From the NCBI RefSeq assembly GCF_008728515.1, contig NC_044989.1, forward strand, positions 70,023,754-70,087,753: a stretch of 64,000 nucleotides of DNA. The letters are read 5' to 3'. Numbering within the stretch: the first letter of the stretch is position 1; the number at the start of each line of letters is the position of its first letter. The translations under genes were made by a program, and so were the position numbers. The notes under the pieces were generated by a model, which did no database searches, was not told the DNA's origin, and worked only from the letters and a program-made list of their open reading frames with translations. This DNA is from Papio anubis (lineage: Eukaryota > Chordata > Mammalia > Primates > Cercopithecidae). This document shows, piece by piece, positions 28,007-46,345 of the stretch.

Positions 28007-28243
28007 CATTTTTTTTTTTTTTTGAGATGGAGTCTCGCACTGTCACCCAGGCTGGAGAGCAGTGGCGTAATCTCAGCTCACTGCAACCTCCACCTCCTAG
28101 GTTCAAGCGATTCCGCCGCCTCATTCTCCCAAGTAGCTGGGATTACAGGTGCCTGCCACCACACCCAGCTTAGTTTTTGTATTTTTAGTAGAGACAGGGT
28201 TTCACTATATTGGCCAGGCTGGTATTGAACTCCTGACCTTGCC
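28007..28243 (-). mobile_element. 5'-truncated Alu, antisense
   Basis: Poly-T followed by the right arm and part of the left arm, ending at tgaactcctgacctt. TSD CACACCCCCATTTTT on both sides. Confidence 0.93.
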
Positions 28244-28287
28244 ACACCCCCATTTTTACAGTTTTCTAACCATTGACTATTTTCCAG

Positions 28288-28942
28288 TCTTTTTTTTTTT
28301 TTTGAGGCAGGGTCTTGCTCTGCACCCAGGCTGGAGTGTGATAGTGCAACCATAGCACATTGCAGCCTCCTGGGCTCAAGAGCGCCTCCTGCTTTCAGCC
28401 TCCTGAGTAGCCGGGACTACCAGAATGTACCACAACATCAGGGTAATTTTTAAAATTTTTTTTTTTTTTTTTGAGATGGAGTCTTGCTCCATTGCCCAGG
28501 CTAGAGTGCAGTGGCGTGATCTCGGCTCATTGCAACCTCTGCCTCCTGGGTTCAAGTGATTCTTGTGCCTCAGCCTACTGAGTAGCTGAGATTACAGGTG
28601 CGCACCACCACACCTGGCTAATTTTTGTATTTTTGGTAGAGACAGGGTTTCACCATGTTGGCCAGGCTGGTCTCAAACTCCTGACCTCAAGTGATCCGCC
28701 CATCTCGGCCTCCCAAAATGCTGGGATTACAGGCATGAGTAACCGTGCCCTGCCTAAAATTATTTTTTGTATTATTAATTACACAAACATTATTAATTAG
28801 AAATTATTAAATTTTGTAATTTTAGTAGAGATGGGGTCTCACTGTGTTGCCCAGGCTGGTCTCAAACTCCTGCTTAAGTGATCGTCCCACCTTGGCCTCC
28901 CAAAGTGCTAGGATTACTGACATCAGCCACTGTGCCTGGCCA
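28288..28942 (-). mobile_element. Older Alu, antisense, split by a younger Alu
   Basis: The right arm is at 28288-28446 and the left arm at about 28795-28942 (ttttagtagagatggggtct to cactgtgcctggcc). A complete Alu is inserted between them, and AT-rich sequence at 28757-28795 belongs to the linker. Confidence 0.88.
28455..28756 (-). mobile_element. Alu (S-like), antisense, nested in an older Alu
   Basis: Full-length from poly-T and gagatggagtcttgctccat to gtaaccgtgccctgcc. The short sequence taaaatt flanks it on both sides. Confidence 0.93.
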
Positions 28943-29554
28943 AGTCTTTACCAATTGGCAATAAGTTCTCTGGTTGTCATTACAGTTCCAACGTGCCAGG
29001 CAACCAGTAAATGATCAATAAATACTGGCATTTTGGGTGAATATATAGGTTATTAGTCCTACTGTTATGCTTTGACTCTCAATCAGATTAGGAATGAGCT
29101 CCCCCTCCAAATAAGCAGCAGACTAGAGACTATTTCCTGAGAATGTAATTCCGATTCGATTCAGAATTTGTTTCATATGCTCAGGACTTGGCCCTTGGAG
29201 GGCTGGGGAGAGGGAAACAAGCAATACTAATTGTAATCTCTGCCTTCAGTTTTCCTCTTTTTGAAGATAGTACTAGTGTTGGCTACCTCTTCACACCGCT
29301 TCAAATCCCCCCGGTCCCTCCTCTCACTCCATTAGTGCCTTGGTGATCACTTTCACACAGGCTTTGCCAACTGTGCATGTTCAAAAGTTCATGGGTGAAG
29401 GAGCACAGTGCATCCTTGGAACTTCAAGAAATTCAGGGGAGCTGAAGCAAAGTGCATTCAGAGTGGGGAGGAGCAGAGGCGGTGAGGGGAAAAGGTGAGG
29501 ACGGAGAGCTCTGCGGGGGAGGCAGCATGAAGGACCTTCCAAGAGTGCAAAGTT

Positions 29555-29730
29555 ATGTATCCTGATGGCAGGGAGCAGCCGTGGAAGATTTTGAGTAGGG
29601 AAGTGACTTGATCAGATTTATGTTTTTAAAAGATTCCTCTTGCTGCAGTATGGGAAATTGACCAGAGGAGGGCACAGCTGGAGGCAGAAGCCCAGTTGGT
29701 AATTAGACATTCTCAATCTGCCTACATGTG
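29555..29730. repeat. Ancient interspersed repeat (copy 2)
   Basis: The line ttttgagtagggaagtgact, aaaagattcctcttgctgca, ggaggcagaagcccagttgg shares its order with copies at 25380 and 30300. Confidence 0.5.
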
Positions 29731-30299
29731 AACATCATTAAAGAAGTACCCAGAGGAGGGGTCCAAATGTCACTTTTCTTTTTCTTCCCGGTGCCCAGTG
29801 ATTCCTGTGTGCACGCAGGGTTGAGAACTACTGCATACGAGGTCCTAGAAGATAACTGGTGTGGCCAGAGTACAGAGGGACTGGGGGTAAGCCAGGAGAG
29901 ACATGCAGAGGAAAGGGTTGAGGTCTTCATCTTCTGTGGGCAACGACCGGCCTGTTCTGTTTCCTCTGATTCTCACCAAAGTGTTGGCCCAACTGATTTT
30001 TAAATTTGAATTTATTGCCGTTATTAAAAATGTATAGATGTCACACAAAATATACAGATTTCTGCTCCTCTAAGAAAGTTGGGAGGTCTGGCCACCCCAG
30101 GCCTGCATGCCCCTCCTGGCAATAAATCAAGCCCTGGCTGCTGCTTCTGATGTGGCATGGACTCTCCAAGCTGCCACAGCCCGGCCACTCTTTGTCAGTT
30201 CCCACCACTGCAGCCAAGAGCCAGCTGCTGTTTTTCATCTCTCCCCAGCCGGTTTGCTCATTTAAGCGAATTGTCTAGTTCTTGTTGGGATTGGAGTCT

Positions 30300-30443
30300 A
30301 GAATCTCAAAAGCTAGACTCTACGGGGTGGGTAAGGCTGTTAAGGATTTTGTTATTTACCCTGGAAGCACTGCAAAGGCATTGGAAGGTTTCAGGTAGAG
30401 CAGCAATAACATGAGCAAATCCATGATGTTAAAAGATCGCTCT
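30300..30443. repeat. Ancient interspersed repeat (copy 3), truncated by an Alu
   Basis: The segment gcattggaaggtttcaggta and aaaagatcgctctggctgg follows the same order as copy 2. An Alu begins at the ctctggctgg point, and ctctgg recurs after it. Confidence 0.45.
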
Positions 30444-30738
30444 GGCTGGCCGTGGTGGCTCATGCCTGCAATCCCAGCACTTTGGGAGACTGAGGCAGGA
30501 GGAGGATTGTTTGAGCCCAGGAGTTGGAGACAAGGCTGGCAAGACCCTGTCTCAACAAAAAAAAAATTGAAAAGTTAACCAGGCACGGTGGCACATGCCT
30601 GTAGTCCCAGATACTCGGGAGGCTGAGGTGAGGATGGCTTGAGCCTGGGAGGTAGAAGCTGCAGTGAGCTGTGATTGTGCCACTGCATTCCAGCCTGGGC
30701 AACACAGTGAGACCTTGTCTCAAAAAAAAAAAAAAAAA
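30444..30738 (+). mobile_element. Alu (J-like), sense
   Basis: Two arms, from ggccgtggtggctcatgcct to an 18-base poly-A. Confidence 0.93.
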
Positions 30739-30921
30739 GGTTACTCTGGATTGTTTAAACTCCAGGTACAGCAGCTATTTGACTAGACAATAAGGACAAA
30801 TCAAGACCTCCCCAGTCTCCTCTGGCTCTTTTATAGAAAAATCTTTATTATATTCCTGCAATTAATTTTCAGTAGGAATGGATATTTTCACCAATAATTT
30901 TTGTCAGAAATAACAGGAGAG

Positions 30922-31204
30922 GCCGGGTGTGGTGGCTCAAGCCTGTAATCCCAGCACTTTGGGAGGCCGAGACGGGCGGATCACGAGGTCAGGAGATCGA
31001 GACTATCCTGGCTAACACGGTGAAACCCCGTCTCTACTAAAAATACAAAAAACTAGCCGGGCGAGGCGGTGGGCGCCTGTAGTCCCAGCTACTCGGGAGG
31101 CTGAGGTAGGAGAATGGCGTGAACCCGAGATCCGGCCACTGCACTCCAGCCTGGGCGCCAGAGCGAGACTCCGTCTCAAAAAAAAAAATAAAAAATAAAA
31201 ATAA
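30922..31204 (+). mobile_element. AluY, Old World monkey type, sense, 24-bp deletion
   Basis: TSD AAATAACAGGAGA on both sides; A-rich tail with T interruptions. The right arm reads gaacccgagatccggccact: 24 bases between two CCG triplets of the usual sequence are missing. Confidence 0.95.
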
Positions 31205-31299
31205 AAAAAATAACAGGAGAAACAGCAAGTTAGGATGAAAATGGAATTGAACGAGAAGGTGAAAGATTTAGATTTGAATCCCAAGTGACTTCTACACTG

Positions 31300-31590
31300 A
31301 TGCTTTTACCTTGGCTATCCTCTTCTATAAAATGGAAATAATAATATCAGACTCTCCTAAGTACCTCACAGGGGTCACTGGGAAGATCAAACAAAAAAAT
31401 ATGATCAGTGTTTTATAAACTTCAAAGTGATTCATGGATGTAAAATATTGTTATCATTATTCATTTATTTACCAAACTCACACCCATTCCTACTGTGTAT
31501 TTGGCCTGTGCTAAGCCTGGGGATGTAAAAATAAACGAGACCAACCTTAAAGGTCTGTGATCTATTGGAAGTAGCAGTGATGTAAAGACA
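31300..31590 (+). repeat. MIR followed by an L2-like piece
   Basis: About 31310-31450 (tctataaaatggaaataata, cctcacaggggtcactggga) is sense MIR. About 31470-31590 (tgctaagcctggggatgtaa) is L2-like. Confidence 0.55.
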
Positions 31591-33073
<1,483 letters not shown>

Positions 33074-33216
33074 ATTTTGTTTTCTTTCTTCCAATAGAGA
33101 CAGGGTCTTGCTATATTCCCCAGGCTGATCTCAAACTCCTGGGCTCAAGTCATCCTCTCACCTTGGCCTCCCAAAGTGCTGGGATTACAGGCATGCACCC
33201 CTCACTGCACCTAGCC
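33074..33216 (-). mobile_element. Free left Alu monomer (FLAM-like), antisense
   Basis: A single arm with a T-rich tail side and TSD TGTGATGCTATTTT at 33060-33073 and 33217-33230. Confidence 0.88.
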
Positions 33217-33298
33217 TGTGATGCTATTTTCCTAAAGACACTACATGAGAAGCTCCTACTCTTACTCCGTTTCAGCTGAAAGAGGCTTTCAAAACCTA

Positions 33299-33646
<348 letters not shown>

Positions 33647-34600
33647 ATGGATATCCATATGCAACAACGGCTATCCAAATACTTTAAGGATCCATTTAAG
33701 GGTGGCTGTACCCATCTTGTGCCCCATCTCCTAGAAATTGGTGTTTGCTGTGGGCAAATGAGGTGCCAGGAGAAGGTACTATTGCTGCCTAAGGGCTGCA
33801 GCACATGGTCATGCAGGTTGTCCACTGTTCCTGGCAGAAGCAGGGAGATCTGCTGAAATACAGCCAGTATGCCATTTACCAAGCCGTGCACCCGGGGGCT
33901 TCATCCACCCATCTAAAAGAAGACTTTTTCTAATTAGTACAAATTCGTCAGGCTGTTTGGGCTAATTGCAGCCCTGTGTCCCCAGCTGTCACCATTACTG
34001 TCCTGGCTAGGGGAGAGTTCATGTCTGACTCTGTCCCTTCTAAAGAGCCCCCTCAATTCTCTTCAGTGTCAAAGCATCTTTCAGAAGATCCTTTCAAGCC
34101 CTTTGGTGGGTGACTAACCCACCACCGGCAGTCCACTGGAGGAGAATTACCTTTTGCCGACAGACCTTAGTTCTGTGAAAAGGCAAAGAAAGAAAGACAA
34201 GCTGGAGCAAGAAAAAAATAAGCTCATTCGGCCACCCTGCTCTCGCCCTGTGGTTGCTTCTTTTGCCACTAGATGGCGTTCTTGCCTAGGTACTGGAAAC
34301 CCTTTCCTGATGATGGAATTTGAGAGAGGAAGCTGGGCCGCAGGGGCTGTCCGTGTGGAACGTTTAGCGGATCCCAGCTTCATCATTATGCGATTTGAAA
34401 ATACCTGCTCATCCCGTCAAGAAATTTTATTGAGTGGAATAACAGTTTCACGGCACTCGTCAAGTTCATGCACAGCCTGTCTCCTTTTCTTCTCCCTTTG
34501 ACTCCTGCAGTCAGCCGATGTTTAAACCCGGGAGACACAGGTCAAGCCCACACGGCGGAACTCAGCTTCCTGACATCCACCTGAGAAATGCCAGGAGGTC
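33647..34600. other. Low-copy sequence, about 950 bp
   Basis: No Alu or L1. A 115-codon plus-strand frame at 34154-34501 has no recognised domain. It contains the CTCF-like motif listed separately. Unique, balanced-composition DNA like this in a repeat-rich region can be regulatory, but nothing more can be shown from sequence alone. Confidence 0.4.
34262..34281 (+). promoter_or_regulatory. Candidate CTCF binding motif
   Basis: The stretch TTTGCCACTAGATGGCGTTC contains CCACTAGATGGCG, a good match to the CTCF core as I remember it. Occupancy cannot be judged from sequence. Confidence 0.45.
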
Positions 34601-34945
34601 TTACTGATAATATAATGGATGTCAATTTAATAAATTCTGACTCAAGGTGACATATAGGTATTTACAAAGATATAACGTATTAACATATATATTAACATCT
34701 ATCATTTAGCGTTAATCATTTTAGCATCTTTTTGAGGCATTATTTATACATTTAACTATATCTAAATGATGCCCCAAATAAATATACCATATATTTAAAT
34801 ATGTAAATATATAAAATTATTTATTTATATATAAATATATGATATATTTATTTATATATTTATTGTATATTTATTTAAATATAAATATATATTTAAATAT
34901 ATGAATGGTGCCCCAAATAAATATACCATACACTTCAAATGTGTG
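34601..34945. repeat. AT-rich tract with a 139-bp offset duplication
   Basis: The line GCCCCAAATAAATATACCAT occurs at 34771 and again at 34910. The DNA between consists almost only of TTTA/AAAT units and could fold on itself. Confidence 0.8.
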
Positions 34946-35090
34946 CCTTTAAGTGTGTTTAAACGTGTGCCTTAAGTGTACGATTCAGTGAGTTTAATAA
35001 ATATATATACCAGTGTAGCCGCCGCCCCAGTTAGGACACAGAACACTTCCATCACACTGGTACATGGTCTTGTCCACCTTCAAAGTCAAT
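34946..35090 (-). mobile_element. L1M 3' UTR fragment, antisense
   Basis: The segment ttaagtgtacgattcagtga and the following gaacacttccatcacac match L1M 3' UTR in reverse. Confidence 0.5.
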
Positions 35091-35490
35091 TCCTATGAGC
35101 TGAAGAGGCTCAAGGCTCAGAGAAGAGCAAACAGTGGGTGAAAGGAGTGCGTGGCCTTCAGGCTAATGTGCACAGTAAGAGGCTAAATGCGACTCTTCAT
35201 CACTCACAGCCTCTGTTTTGCATTTTCCTAGAAAAATCAAGCGATCATTTATTTTTAAGGAAAACAATGGCATTTTAAGAACCAGCTCATTTTACCTGGC
35301 ATTTTATTAATTTTTCTTTCACATATATAAATGCACAGAATTCTGTAAAATATGTTTAGTCCTTGCTTCATGATTTGGTTCTTGTGACATTTTTTTCACT
35401 ATGCTGTTGTTAGGATGCAGCTGAGAAAATTATCAAAGCTATTCAGTGAGATAAATTGTGTGTTTTGAAAATAATTTTTCCTGAAGAGAC
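35091..35490. other. Low-copy sequence
   Basis: No gene or repeat recognised. Confidence 0.35.
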
Positions 35491-35835
35491 TGATATGGTT
35501 TTGCTCTGGGTGCTCTTGGGTGTCCCCACCCAAATCTCATCTCGAATTGTAATCCCCAGGTGTCGAGGGAGGGACCTGGAGGTAATTGGATCATGGGGGC
35601 GGTTTCCCCTGTGGTGTGAGTTCATATGATCTGATGGTTTAAAAGTGGCATGTCCCCCCTCACTCTCTCCTGCCAACAGGTAAGACACACCTTGCTTCCA
35701 TTTCACCTTCTGCCATAATTGTAAGTTTCCCAAGGCCTCCCCAGCCATTCAGAACTGTGAGTCAATTAAACCTCTTTTCTTTATAAATTACCCAGTCTTG
35801 GGTGGTCTTTATAGTGTGTGAAAACAGACTAATGC
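35491..35835 (+). mobile_element. Solitary LTR, THE1/MST-like (ERVL-MaLR)
   Basis: It begins TGATATGGTTTTGCTCTGGG and ends aaacagactaatgc. The inner landmarks accttctgccataattgtaa, cctcttttctttataaatta and cccagtctt are typical of the THE1/MST group. No internal region. Confidence 0.88.
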
Positions 35836-36226
35836 TTGGCCAATCCAAGCATTCTTCAGCTCAGGAGCTTAACTCATTTGTCAGCTTATACTAGCTGTGT
35901 CTTTATTACTACGGTAGAAAAATGCAATGATTTATCCTAAAAGATTGACTTCTTTAATATAAACTTTTAATGGAAGCATAACATACATACAGAGAAACAC
36001 ACAGCTCAATGAATTTGCAAAAAGTGAACACAACCATGTAATCAGTGCTTAGATCAAGAAACAGAATATTATCAGAACTCCAGAAACCCTTCTAGTCACT
36101 CCAAGGGTAACCATTATCCTGACTTTTAAAACCACAGATGAATTGCACCTGCTTTTGAGCTTTCCATCAATAAAATAAAACAAGAAGTACTGTTGTGTGC
36201 CTGGCTTTCATCATACAATGTTTTGA

Positions 36227-36666
<440 letters not shown>

Positions 36667-38458
36667 TTGTTTCGCTATTGATGGGTATGTAAATTATTTC
36701 AGTTATTGGTTATTACAAATAATGCTGCTATAAAATTCTTTGAAAATGTCTTTCATGAACACTGTTACACATTGCTGGATCATAGGATACACATTTGTTC
36801 AGCTGAAATTGATGCTGCCAAACTGTTTCTCAGTGTGGTTCTATCAGTTTAAATCCCCACCAGCATTGTATAGAGTAGCAGTTGCTCCAATATGATAAAA
36901 TTTGGAATAACTAGTCTTTTTCTTTTGGACATTCTGGTGTGTGCAGTAGTATCTCACCAGGTTTTGATTTGCATTGCCCTGAAGACTAACCAAGTTGAGC
37001 TTTTTTTTTTTTAATGTGCTGTATTGGCTATTTGGATATTCTCTTTTGTAAAGTGCTGTTTAAGTCTTTTACCAATTTACTGCAAAATATTTGAATACGC
37101 ACTTTACAAAAATTTAATTTTTTCTTTATTTTTAGCTTTTCATTTTGAGATAATTTTAGACCTTAGCAAAAAGCATACAAAAAATCTTATGTTTCCTTCA
37201 TCTGGCTTGATATCTTGATACCTTACATAACTGTAGTTAATCTCAAAATCAAGAAATTAACATTTGTATCTATCTTCAGAGCTTATTAAAATTTTATCGG
37301 TTGGCTTGCTAATATCTTTTTCTGGACCAGGAATCAAGCCAGGATTATACATTGTATTTACTTGTCATGTCTCTTTAAGTCTCCATTAACCTGAAGCTCT
37401 TCAGTCTGTCCTTCATGACCTTAACGTTTTTGAAGAGTACTGGCCAGTTAGTTTGTAAAATGCACTCAATTTGTATTTGTCTAAAGGAAACCCTCAGGTT
37501 ATGCATCTTTGCAAGAAATAACGTATCCTTCTCAGTTCATGATATCAGGAAGAACATAATGTCGATATACTTTATCACTGGTAAAGTTAGCTTGGATCAG
37601 TTGGTGAAGGTGGTATCTGTCTTGTGTCTCCACTGTACAGTTACTGTATTATTTCTTTTGTAGTTAATAAATATATAATGAGGCAATATGTAAAAGTCCT
37701 CTTCCTCTCATGCTTTTGCTCCATAGTGCTTTTACTTCATTGCTCCTCGATATGATCTTGCTATGAGCCCTTTTTTGATACATATATTGTAAATATCTTA
37801 TCCTACTCTAAGTCTTGCTTACTCTCTTAATGTCTTGATGAGGAGAAATTCTTAAGTTTAATATAAATAAATTTATTTATTTTTCTTTATGGTTAGTCTT
37901 TTTTATGTCCTGTTTGAGAAATCAAACCTTTACCTACCACAAGGTCATGAAGATATTAACCTATGTATTCTTCTAAAAATTCGTTTTTCTTTTCATGTTT
38001 GAATTGCCAATCTATCTGTAATTCATTCTTATTTAAATAGGTATCAAGATTCATTATTTTTTCATATGATATCCAATTGATCTAGCATCATTTACAGAAA
38101 AGTCTGTCTTTTCCTCACTACACTGCCACCTTTGTCATGAATCAGGTGACCATAGAGGTGAGGGTCTGTTTCCGCCCTCTGTCTTCCATTCCATTTGTCT
38201 CTTTGTTTATCTTTGTGTGAATGCCACGCCGACTTTAAGTGTCATATTATTGAGTCTTGATAGTTTTATATCTCTGGCATTAATCTTTTTCTTCAAGATA
38301 GACTTTGCTACTTTTGGCCGTTTGCATTTTGGTCTAAATTTTAGGATCAGTTTGTCAGTTTCTACATATGTAACTCGAACCCTTGATGAGATGATCTGGA
38401 TCATTTGAATTTATAGATCAATTTGGGAGCATTACATATTTACAATATCAAATCATAA

Positions 38459-38822
<364 letters not shown>

Positions 38823-38885
38823 TAGGCATTTGATGTTTGACAATTTATTCTTAAAGCATGACTATATGAGAAGAGAGTAGCAGAG

Positions 38886-39090
38886 AGCAGTGGTTCTCAA
38901 TGGGAAGTGATTTTGCCTCCCAGGACATGTTTGGCAATGTCTGGAGACATTTTTGGCACGACTTAGGGATAGTGCTATAGGTGTCTAGTGGATAAGCAGG
39001 AGTGCTGCCTAACATCCTCCAATGCCAGGACAGCCACCCCACAGCAAAGAAACATCCAGCCCAAAATGTCAACAATGCTATTCTCAAGAA
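38886..39090 (+). mobile_element. MER20 (hAT-Charlie non-autonomous element)
   Basis: It begins gcagtggttctcaatgggaa and continues tttggcaatgtctggagaca, tcctccaatgccaggacagc, agcccaaaatgtcaacaatg, the standard MER20 order. About 200 bp. Confidence 0.88.
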
Positions 39091-39650
<560 letters not shown>

Positions 39651-39659
39651 TGTTTTTTA

Positions 39660-42690
<3,031 letters not shown>

Positions 42691-43353
42691 GGGCCCCTGG
42701 CTTATATATTTTAAAACATGAAAAAGCTCCAAGGCATACCAGGTTTTCTGGAAGTTCAGCTGGTTATATATTATGACCATTTTTGTGCACATTTAAAAAC
42801 TAATGGACAAATTACAGTAAGAAAAAATCAAAGCTCAAATGGTTAACCTGCGACTATAGAGTTAAGTAGGGACTTCTAAAGCTCTCTATCTCATTCTTTC
42901 CTTTTCTGCCTGCTTTGAATCGGTTGTTAGTAACCTGCCGGTGTTGAGATAAAACTCACCGTTGATGGTCTAGCATGGTACCGAATTGGCTTATAAGTAA
43001 ATGAGTCCTCATAGATTAAATAAGTTCAAATACTTTCAAGTTCACGTGACTTAAGTAAATCTTTAATAAATAAACTAGTCTTAAAGTTATCAGTAAAATA
43101 AAAATAGAAATGTCTTCAGAATTGTCATCATACATTTTTGTCTGAATATACTGATTATTTTATATTTGCTTTGCTAGATAGTTTAAGGTGCTAGGGTTTG
43201 GCACAAAGGTGATAAACCTATAAACTCTGCCAAAAATAGAATGATTTTTATGTGACTTTTTTGACAAGTAAGACTCATTTAATATTGTTGGTATAATGAA
43301 AACAGCTGTATCTTGTGGGTTATTGGCAAAAGTACCCATGCATTTAACTTTTT

Positions 43354-43649
43354 CATTGTGTTTTTGAGACAGAGTCTCACTCTGTTGCCCAGGCTGGAGT
43401 GCAGTGGCATGATCTTAGCTAACTCTTGACGTCCTGGCCTCAGGCAATCCTCCCACCTTAGCATCCTGAGTAGCTGGACTACAGGTGCTCACTACAACTC
43501 CTGGCTAATTTTTGTATGTGTGTGTGTGTGAAGACGGGGTTTTCACCATGTTGCCCAGGCTGGTCTCAAACTCCTGAGCTCAACCAATTTGCCCGCCTCA
43601 GCCTCCCAAAGTGCTGGAATTCACAGGTGTGCACCACTGCGCCCAGCCC
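43354..43649 (-). mobile_element. Alu, antisense, within the ERV
   Basis: Full-length; similar flanks catgcatttaacttttt and catatgtttaacttta suggest a decayed TSD. It includes a (TG)n stretch in the linker at about 43517-43530. Confidence 0.93.
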
Positions 43650-43707
43650 CATATGTTTAACTTTAAGGTTATTACTTAGATGAACATCTGATATTCACAG
43701 GCTGTAA

Positions 43708-44161
<454 letters not shown>

Positions 44162-46138
44162 TTAAAATCTTAAAATTATTTTGGATGCTCATTAGCTACC
44201 TGGGTCATTTTCAATTAAGAAAAGGTTATGATATGGTAGCATAAGTTTCTAAAAATTGTGGAGTAGTTTCACCTAGAAAATACTAATATCTGATAGTTCA
44301 AGATTTCTTGCTTCTTAGGTTTTTACTAAAATTTAAGTTTACTAAAAATAAGAATTCTAGTTAATATATAATTCTCTATAGAAAGTGTATCAAGGTAAGA
44401 TGTGTTTTTTTGATGAGAGAATATAAGAAAGATCTAAAGTTGTGTTCTTATTGAGAAAAAGAATAATTTTACATAATTTGAAGATTATTTCAAAGTTATT
44501 TATGAAAGGAGCAGAAAGGAAGCAGTAAATAGGAAAGAGAACTGTGAAGCAAGTTATGGATATGAAGATGTATTTTTGGTAAGGAAAGTTATAAAGAAAA
44601 GAGAATTTATAAAAGGGATTTTGTATGTGATTAAATTGGTTATAATCAAAGGAAACATAATAATCTTTCTAAATTTTGTCTCCTATTTTATAACAAGATT
44701 TCCTTAAGGTATTAATTTTCTCTAAATAAAATTATAAGAGATAATGATTTTTAACTCTGTAACTTGTTTCTTTTTGAAAACTTATCAGTTCATATATCAG
44801 AAGTTCAACTTTTGTTGTATCTTGCTGCTTTTAGCTTTTTCTCCCCTTGAGAAGGCCTGAAATGTTAACTCTCTCCTTAAACTTTTTCAGCAGCTCCTGT
44901 AAATATTTTCCTGCACTTCTAACTAGGTTGTGGTCTGACGCTAAAATATCTTACCTTAAAGATCTTAAAAAAAGGGACATTTTCCTCCAGTATAACTTGA
45001 TTCTATACCCTTGGCTTTTCTTGATATGTCTAAATCGTTTCATGTAACCAAGAAATTTTACTCATGACCCAGGACACACTCTTCCTGTGTCTGATTAAGT
45101 CAAGTACCTTTTCTTTTCATCAGGTTTGATCTCCAGGTTATCTAAATGGGTTTCCCATAAGGAGAAGCAATCACACTGCAGATGGTCTTTCTTTACCTTT
45201 TTGTAACTGACCTATAAAACACATTTTATGTTTTACCAAGACAATTCCTTGTTATCATTACTAAGTTTTTGATTCCTTAGGAAACTGAAACATAAAAGAA
45301 TTAAAGTTTTTACATCCATGTAACTTTCTGTATTGCTTTTAAAGTCTTTGTGGTGTTATGTTACAGAGCTTTGACTCCCAGGTCTGAAAAAGTCACTGAC
45401 TCCTGCTAAATCTTAAACATTGACACGAATCAAAGCCTTGTCTTCAGACTAGGCAGAAGGTGACAATCAAAATGAATTGCGCTTCTGAGGCACATATCCA
45501 GAAATTAAAACTTGTTAATCCCTCTAGGCCCAGGCACTAACATGGAAGAGGTGGGTGTATGAGGTTATAGGGGCTGATTTTGAGGGATAAAATTAGTTCA
45601 AAGTTTCTCTATCAATTAAACATTAATATCAAAAGCACACTGATGCAAGGCCATTGTCTGAGCACTGTGTAGGAATAACAAGGTTTTCTTAGGGCACTGA
45701 TCTGCTTTTTAACGAAAATTGTAAAAGGTTATAAAAGGTTTGTGAAAATCTTACCTTATGGTCAAACTGATTGAAATTAGATAGATTCGTGTATAAGGTT
45801 TATTTAAAGTATCTTTAATATGAATAATGCACTATACAAAGGTAAAATTTGGTTTTCTCTTTTGAGCAAAAATTTTGTGTAATACTAATAAGATAATAAA
45901 AGATTTTTGTTTACCATTTGAGTAAACTGCAGGAAAAAGAAGGGAGAGAGAGACAGGGAGACCGATTTAGTTGGCCTCATGCTATCTTTATTAGGTCTCA
46001 TGATTGGGAACTGATTCTCCTCTCTGTCAAAGAGTAAAGGTCTTTGCTTTTTGAAATCTTTAAATGATCACTTTGGCTAAATGAATGACAGCTATTTCAC
46101 AGTGACCTGTGATCCCAAGTGTTTTATTTTATTAATTT

Positions 46139-46345
46139 ATTTTTTTAGACATGGTTTCACTCTGACACCCAGGCTGCAGTGCAGTGACATGAACATGGCT
46201 CACTGCAGCCTTGACCTTCTCAGTTCAAGCAATCCTTTTACCTCAACCAAGTAGCTGGGATCATAGTCATGCACCCTCATGCCCAGCTGATTTTTTATTT
46301 TTATTTTTTAGAGATGGGGTCTTGCCATGTTGCCCAGGTTGATCT
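46139..46345 (-). mobile_element. 5'-truncated Alu, antisense, within the ERV
   Basis: From T-rich tail to gttgcccaggttgatct; TSD AAGTGTTTTA on both sides. Confidence 0.9.

Larger units (their letters stand above)
28943..30443. other. Low-copy sequence with ancient repeat remnants
   Basis: A MIR-like 3' end lies at about 28985-29035. Copies 2 and 3 of the unresolved ancient repeat are listed separately. No gene is recognised; frames on both strands near 29700-30240 are motif-free. Confidence 0.4.

Noticed and set aside
27421..28228. Frames of 105-242 codons on both strands (His/Thr-rich and Cys/Val-rich)
   Set aside because: They are created by the CA/TGCA minisatellite, which lacks stops in several frames.
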